In this document: positions 61,028 through 64,000 of the stretch, piece after piece
Layout: every line of letters starts with the position of its first letter
Numbering within the stretch: position 1 is the stretch's first letter
Origin: Saccharospirillum sp040881935
GTDB taxonomy: Bacteria > Pseudomonadota > Gammaproteobacteria > Pseudomonadales > Natronospirillaceae
Length of the DNA: 64,000 nt
NCBI RefSeq assembly: GCF_040881935.1
Contig: NZ_JBBECH010000066.1
Span: forward strand, 20,919-84,918
Reading direction: 5' to 3'
The notes under the pieces: generated by a model
Seen by the model: only the letters and a program-made list of their open reading frames with translations
What the model was told of the DNA's origin: nothing
The model's database searches: none
Program-made: the position numbers and the translations under genes

Positions 61028-61588
61028 TTAACCACCGGTCGCGACAAGGCCAAAACTCTCACACTGGCAGCTGTTGGCGTCTACCTGCAAGACCCGGCCC
61101 GGTCGAGACAGAGGCAGCCAGTCATCGACCAAGCTATTTGCCGTGGTGCAGCGCAATCCATCGCTGTAAGGACCGAGGTAACGAATCTGCCCGTCGGCGC
61201 CTGTCAGTGCCAGCATCGGCCCCGGGGAGTTGGGAAAAGAAGGGGTGAGCAATAATTGGGCGAGTTCCGTACTCAGAAAATCGTCGCCGGCCTGATACCG
61301 CTGGTAGCCCAGTGCATCGGCTCGGATACTGAGGTCGGCGGCGTGTTGACCGGTGAAAAACCGGCACAAGCACCCTTCAGGCATCAAATGCACCATCGCC
61401 GGATGCTCAATCGGCTGTTGATCCAGCCAGGTCTGCCAGTCGGTACCCCAGCGGGCGACATCAGGGACCGACTCGCCAAACCAGCCTAGATACTGAGCCC
61501 GAAACCCGAAGGTCACCGTAGCCAGCACCAAACCGGCCACTATCAGCCCCAATACCGCTCGCCATGAACTAGGGTACAGGGTCCGCAT
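61028..61588 (-). CDS. Membrane-anchored protein with paired cysteines, DUF6436-like
   Basis: A 186-residue protein with one N-terminal membrane segment (AVLGLIVAGLVLATVTFGF). An extracytoplasmic domain follows with a CLC motif (PEGCLCRFFTGQH) and a C-terminal CQC (ANSCQCESFG). The pattern suggests a thioredoxin-like or DUF6436-type fold; the DUF name is from memory. It begins 22 bases after the lipoprotein gene. A longer frame starting at 61642 would overlap that gene. Confidence 0.65.
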   Translation of the reverse strand: MRTLYPSSWRAVLGLIVAGLVLATVTFGFRAQYLGWFGESVPDVARWGTDWQTWLDQQPIEHPAMVHLMPEGCLCRFFTGQHAADLSIRADALGYQRYQAGDDFLSTELAQLLLTPSFPNSPGPMLALTGADGQIRYLGPYSDGLRCTTANSLVDDWLPLSRPGRVLQVDANSCQCESFGLVATGG

Positions 61589-61610
61589 GGGATCGGCCGA
61601 CCTATCCGAT

Positions 61611-62315
61611 TTATCGACGGGTATCGCAACGCCCCCACTCACACTGCATTAGCACATAGCTGCTGTCGGAACATACAGCGTCGTAGACCTCCAGCGGCCA
61701 CTCATTGCGCAAGATGGATACCTGAGGTTGGTTGCAGCCTTGCGCCTGGAGTTTTTGCTCGACAACAAACAGAGAACGACCATAACGACGATACCGTGCG
61801 TTAATAACACGTGCTTGATCAACATCGGCCATCCGTTGCTTTTCATCATTTTGCAACGCCACCAGCATTTCAAAGTGAGAGGAATTGCGGCTCAGGTCCC
61901 GCTCACCATCCTGGTAGGTCGCCAGTTCGCGGGTACAGTTGCGTTCAGGCCTGTCATCCAGCCAATTGTCGACCTGCTCACGGGCATCGGCCTGAACCAT
62001 CTCGATCACTTGCATCGACAGATAGGCCCGCTGATCTTCCACCGGAGCGGCTTGCTGTTCCCAGTTTAACTGCAGCAATCCATAGTCAGCCGCACTGACC
62101 GCAGCACCATTACGTCGCCACCAATCACGTTGCGTTTGCACAGCCTGGGATTCGAGCTGTGGGCTGATGAACTGACACTGGCTCGCCAGTTCACGCAAAC
62201 TGGCGTCTGTGGTTAACGCATAGTGAATGGCTTCACTGCGGGGGGTAGGCAGGCTGGCACACCCAGCCAATACAGTGGCGGCGACGGCCACCAGGGTGCA
62301 GGTTCTAACGACCAT
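61611..62315 (-). CDS. Putative lipoprotein, unknown function
   Basis: A 234-residue protein with the lipoprotein signal VRTCTLVAVAATVLAGCASL; the lipobox is LAGC with Cys at about residue 18. The mature part is helical and Gln- and Arg-rich, with several Trp and Cys. Asp is not at position +2 of the mature protein (Ala is), so outer-membrane sorting via LolA is expected. ATG 62315 has GGAG eight bases upstream. It is likely co-transcribed with the downstream paired-Cys gene. Confidence 0.75.
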   Translation of the reverse strand: MVVRTCTLVAVAATVLAGCASLPTPRSEAIHYALTTDASLRELASQCQFISPQLESQAVQTQRDWWRRNGAAVSAADYGLLQLNWEQQAAPVEDQRAYLSMQVIEMVQADAREQVDNWLDDRPERNCTRELATYQDGERDLSRNSSHFEMLVALQNDEKQRMADVDQARVINARYRRYGRSLFVVEQKLQAQGCNQPQVSILRNEWPLEVYDAVCSDSSYVLMQCEWGRCDTRR

Positions 62316-62470
62316 CAAGAACTCCAAAACGACATTGAATCAACGACTGAGACAGTAAGTATAGCGCCAAGCACTGGCAGCGTCTCGACCCGTGTTTTCA
62401 TAAGACAGTTCAACCATTGCAGGAAATAAACAAACGACAAGTATGGGAATACGAAAACTTTATGAGAGGG

Positions 62471-62737
62471 TTAGACGGAGCGGGTCTCGGTTTTGAATTG
62501 AGCCAGATAGTGACGAACATCAGCGACGGAAAACGGCCAGCCTACATCGTAGTCTGCTCCCTCAAGCCGAATCACTGGAATTCGAATCGCATAACGTTCC
62601 ATCAAGTCATCCTGATGGGCAATATCCACTTTCGACCAGCTCAGGGCCGGTTCCGTTTGCAACACTTCTTTAAGAACAGACTCAGCGTATTCACACAGAT
62701 GACAGCCATCGGTTGTATACAACGTCAGGTTCAACAC
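62471..62737 (-). CDS. Glutaredoxin-like (DUF836) protein
   Basis: An 88-residue thioredoxin-fold protein. The CxxC site is in LYTTDGCHLCEYAESVL at residues about 12-15 and the cis-Pro region is IRIPVIRLEGAD. This type of short glutaredoxin is common in Gammaproteobacteria and its partner is not known. The start is GTG 62737 with GGAG eight bases upstream. It is probably a single-gene unit. Confidence 0.85.
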   Translation of the reverse strand: MLNLTLYTTDGCHLCEYAESVLKEVLQTEPALSWSKVDIAHQDDLMERYAIRIPVIRLEGADYDVGWPFSVADVRHYLAQFKTETRSV

Positions 62738-62831
62738 AGTAACGCTCCAATTCTGATTGAACCTTTATTGTAGAGGTGCTCACTCCCAATACCAGAGAGA
62801 ATAGCCAAAATATGTGACTCTCTTTAGGTAA

Positions 62832-62845
62832 CGGTTTGCAAACCG
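62832..62845. promoter_or_regulatory. 14-bp perfect palindrome upstream of the LysR gene
   Basis: CGGTTTGCAAACCG is a candidate operator, 52 bases before the -35 box of the predicted LysR promoter. A second inverted pair, ATGATTA (62867-62873) and TAATCAT (62882-62888), follows. The bound protein is unknown. Confidence 0.4.
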
Positions 62846-62896
62846 ATGTAAGGTTAAAGGCGAGTCATGATTATCAAAAATTAATCATCAATACAG

Positions 62897-62925
62897 TTGG
62901 ATTATTGATAGAGTGCGATTATTAT
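62897..62925 (+). promoter_or_regulatory. Candidate promoter of the LysR gene
   Basis: TTGGAT (62897-62902), a 17-base spacer and TATTAT (62920-62925), about 60 bases before ATG 62988. Confidence 0.45.
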
Positions 62926-62987
62926 CACTCTCACACCGTTAATAGCGCATTAAATCACCGTTTCATGAAACTAAGCAGGGTAATGCT

Positions 62988-63896
62988 ATGGCGCGACTCG
63001 ACTCACTGATCATTTTTACCACCGTCGTGAAAGCCAACAACTTCACCAATGCCGCTCATCAACTGGGCCTGACACCTTCAGCAGTGAGCAAGCAGATCAG
63101 CTTGCTGGAAGACAAACTCGGTGTCCGTCTGCTCAACCGAACCACCCGCTCAGTCAGCCCGACCGAAGCCGGCCAGCTGTTCTTTAACCGCTGCAGCCGA
63201 ATTCTGGAGGATCTGGAAGAAGCCGAGCATATGGTGAAAGACCTGGAGACATCACCCCGGGGCACCTTGCGAATCACCGCGACACCGACCTTCGGTCGTT
63301 CCATGCTGATGAAGATATTTTCCAAGTTTCTGGAGCAGTACCCCAATGTGAACTTTGATCTGATCCTCGCCGACAAAGGGCTGGATCTGGTGCGGGAAGG
63401 CATCGATCTGGCGATTCACCTGGGCTCACTGCAAGACAGCCGCCTGGTGGCCAGGCCAGTGGCCAAGCAGAAGGTAATTCTGACAGGAACGCGCAAATAC
63501 CTGGATGAGCACGGTCATCCAAAGAAACTCGGCGATCTGTTTAAGCATCATATTCTGATGGTATCGGGTATCGATTTCGCTGAACCGCGCTGGATAAAAC
63601 GCTTTTTGAAAGAAGCTGGCCTGCAAAACAAAGACCGGCGTTTCACCGTAAACGATCTGGATACGCTGTGCGAAGCGACCATGAACGACATGGGCATCAC
63701 CGCCCTGCCGTATTACATGGTCCGTGACGAGCTGGCGAGCGGGAAAATGGTGCATCTACTGCCAGAAATTATCTTTCCCAGCCGCACCATTCATGTGGTG
63801 TATCCGGAAAACCGCTATCTGTCGGCAAAAAGCCGGGCCTTCGTCGATTTCATGGCGGCCTATTTTGAAGAACACGACCTGGACAAAACCGGCTGA
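62988..63896 (+). CDS. LysR-family transcriptional regulator
   Basis: A 302-residue regulator. The N-terminal winged helix-turn-helix is classic LysR: NFTNAAHQLGLTPSAVSKQI, then LGVRLLNRTTRSVSPTEAG. A helical linker and a periplasmic-binding-protein-like effector domain from about residue 90 follow, with GTLRITATPTFGRSMLM and DLAIHLGSL. Members of this subgroup act on small regulons; the target here is not evident, since no divergent gene lies close upstream except the glutaredoxin-like one. A hairpin at 63908-63927 may end the transcript. Confidence 0.93.
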   Translation: MARLDSLIIFTTVVKANNFTNAAHQLGLTPSAVSKQISLLEDKLGVRLLNRTTRSVSPTEAGQLFFNRCSRILEDLEEAEHMVKDLETSPRGTLRITATPTFGRSMLMKIFSKFLEQYPNVNFDLILADKGLDLVREGIDLAIHLGSLQDSRLVARPVAKQKVILTGTRKYLDEHGHPKKLGDLFKHHILMVSGIDFAEPRWIKRFLKEAGLQNKDRRFTVNDLDTLCEATMNDMGITALPYYMVRDELASGKMVHLLPEIIFPSRTIHVVYPENRYLSAKSRAFVDFMAAYFEEHDLDKTG

Positions 63897-63907
63897 CACT
63901 TCAAACG

Positions 63908-63927
63908 GGCCGCCTTTACCGGCGGCC
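63908..63927 (+). terminator. Hairpin after the LysR gene
   Basis: GGCCGCC-TTTACC-GGCGGCC is a perfect 7-bp stem. The T-content after it is poor. Confidence 0.5.
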
Positions 63928-63945
63928 TAACCTCTTACAAACACT

Positions 63946-64000
63946 CTATTGCTGGTTGAGAAAGGACTCCAGACCCGGGTCTGCATACATCCGCTCCAGG
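63946..64000 (-). CDS. C-terminal fragment of a protein, perhaps glutathione S-transferase
   Basis: The minus-strand frame entering from the right edge reads LERMYADPGLESFLNQQ and ends with TAG at 63946-63948. The RM-x-ADP pattern near the C-terminus recalls glutathione S-transferases, but 18 residues are too few for a firm call. Confidence 0.4.
   Translation of the reverse strand, partial: LERMYADPGLESFLNQQ

Noticed and set aside
1..64000. CRISPR arrays, prophage, toxin-antitoxin or defence systems
   Set aside because: No regularly spaced repeats, integrase, phage structural genes or defence-type domains were found.

Overview
The window looks like chromosomal core DNA from a gammaproteobacterium of the Pseudomonas/Oceanospirillales kind. 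By impression the GC content is in the mid-50s percent. The order tusE-ybiB-cysG-serS-crcB-rarA-lolA-ftsK-aat-bpt-infA-clpA-clpS-cspD-icd closely follows what I remember of Pseudomonas, apart from the missing trxB next to ftsK. The stretch icd-rluE-nudJ-mnmA-hflD-purB recalls E. coli. A marine Oceanospirillales member such as Saccharospirillum or Reinekea is my best guess, but it is only a guess. A short N block beside a poly-G run shows that this is draft sequence.

Layout. 0-9.4 kb, mostly minus strand: end of tusE, ybiB, cysG, serS, crcB, rarA, lolA and ftsK, with two copies of a palindromic intergenic repeat and one small transposon-like inverted repeat. 9.6-14.4 kb: aat, bpt, infA, clpA and clpS, an N-degron proteolysis module. 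15-25.7 kb: cspD, icd, rluE, nudJ, mnmA, hflD, purB, roxA, two small unknown genes and a YfaZ-like outer-membrane protein. 25.8-30.1 kb: htpG behind a heat-shock-type promoter, a UMF1-like MFS transporter and a DUF599 membrane protein.

30.3-43.3 kb holds almost the whole oxidative TCA cycle: sdhCDAB, sucAB, lpd and sucCD on the minus strand, with gltA divergent from sdhC. Both directions have good promoter matches in the shared 440-bp spacer. With icd at 15.5 kb, the window encodes citrate synthase, isocitrate dehydrogenase, 2-oxoglutarate dehydrogenase, succinyl-CoA synthetase and succinate dehydrogenase.

43.3-64 kb: topA, a DUF1653 protein, the fatty-acid beta-oxidation operon fadBA behind a PsrA-type operator, uup, an RND efflux pair without its own outer-membrane channel, a Slt-type lytic transglycosylase, a MOSC protein, an apparent insertion-sequence remnant, a lipoprotein/unknown pair, a glutaredoxin-like protein and a LysR regulator.

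No phage, CRISPR array, toxin-antitoxin pair, defence island, biosynthetic cluster or RNA gene was found. The least explained parts are the three-copy repeat family, the 95-bp inverted-repeat element, the poly-G tract upstream of the porin gene, rluE running through the fabV terminator, the frameshifted open region upstream of topA, and the RND permease with altered proton-relay residues.
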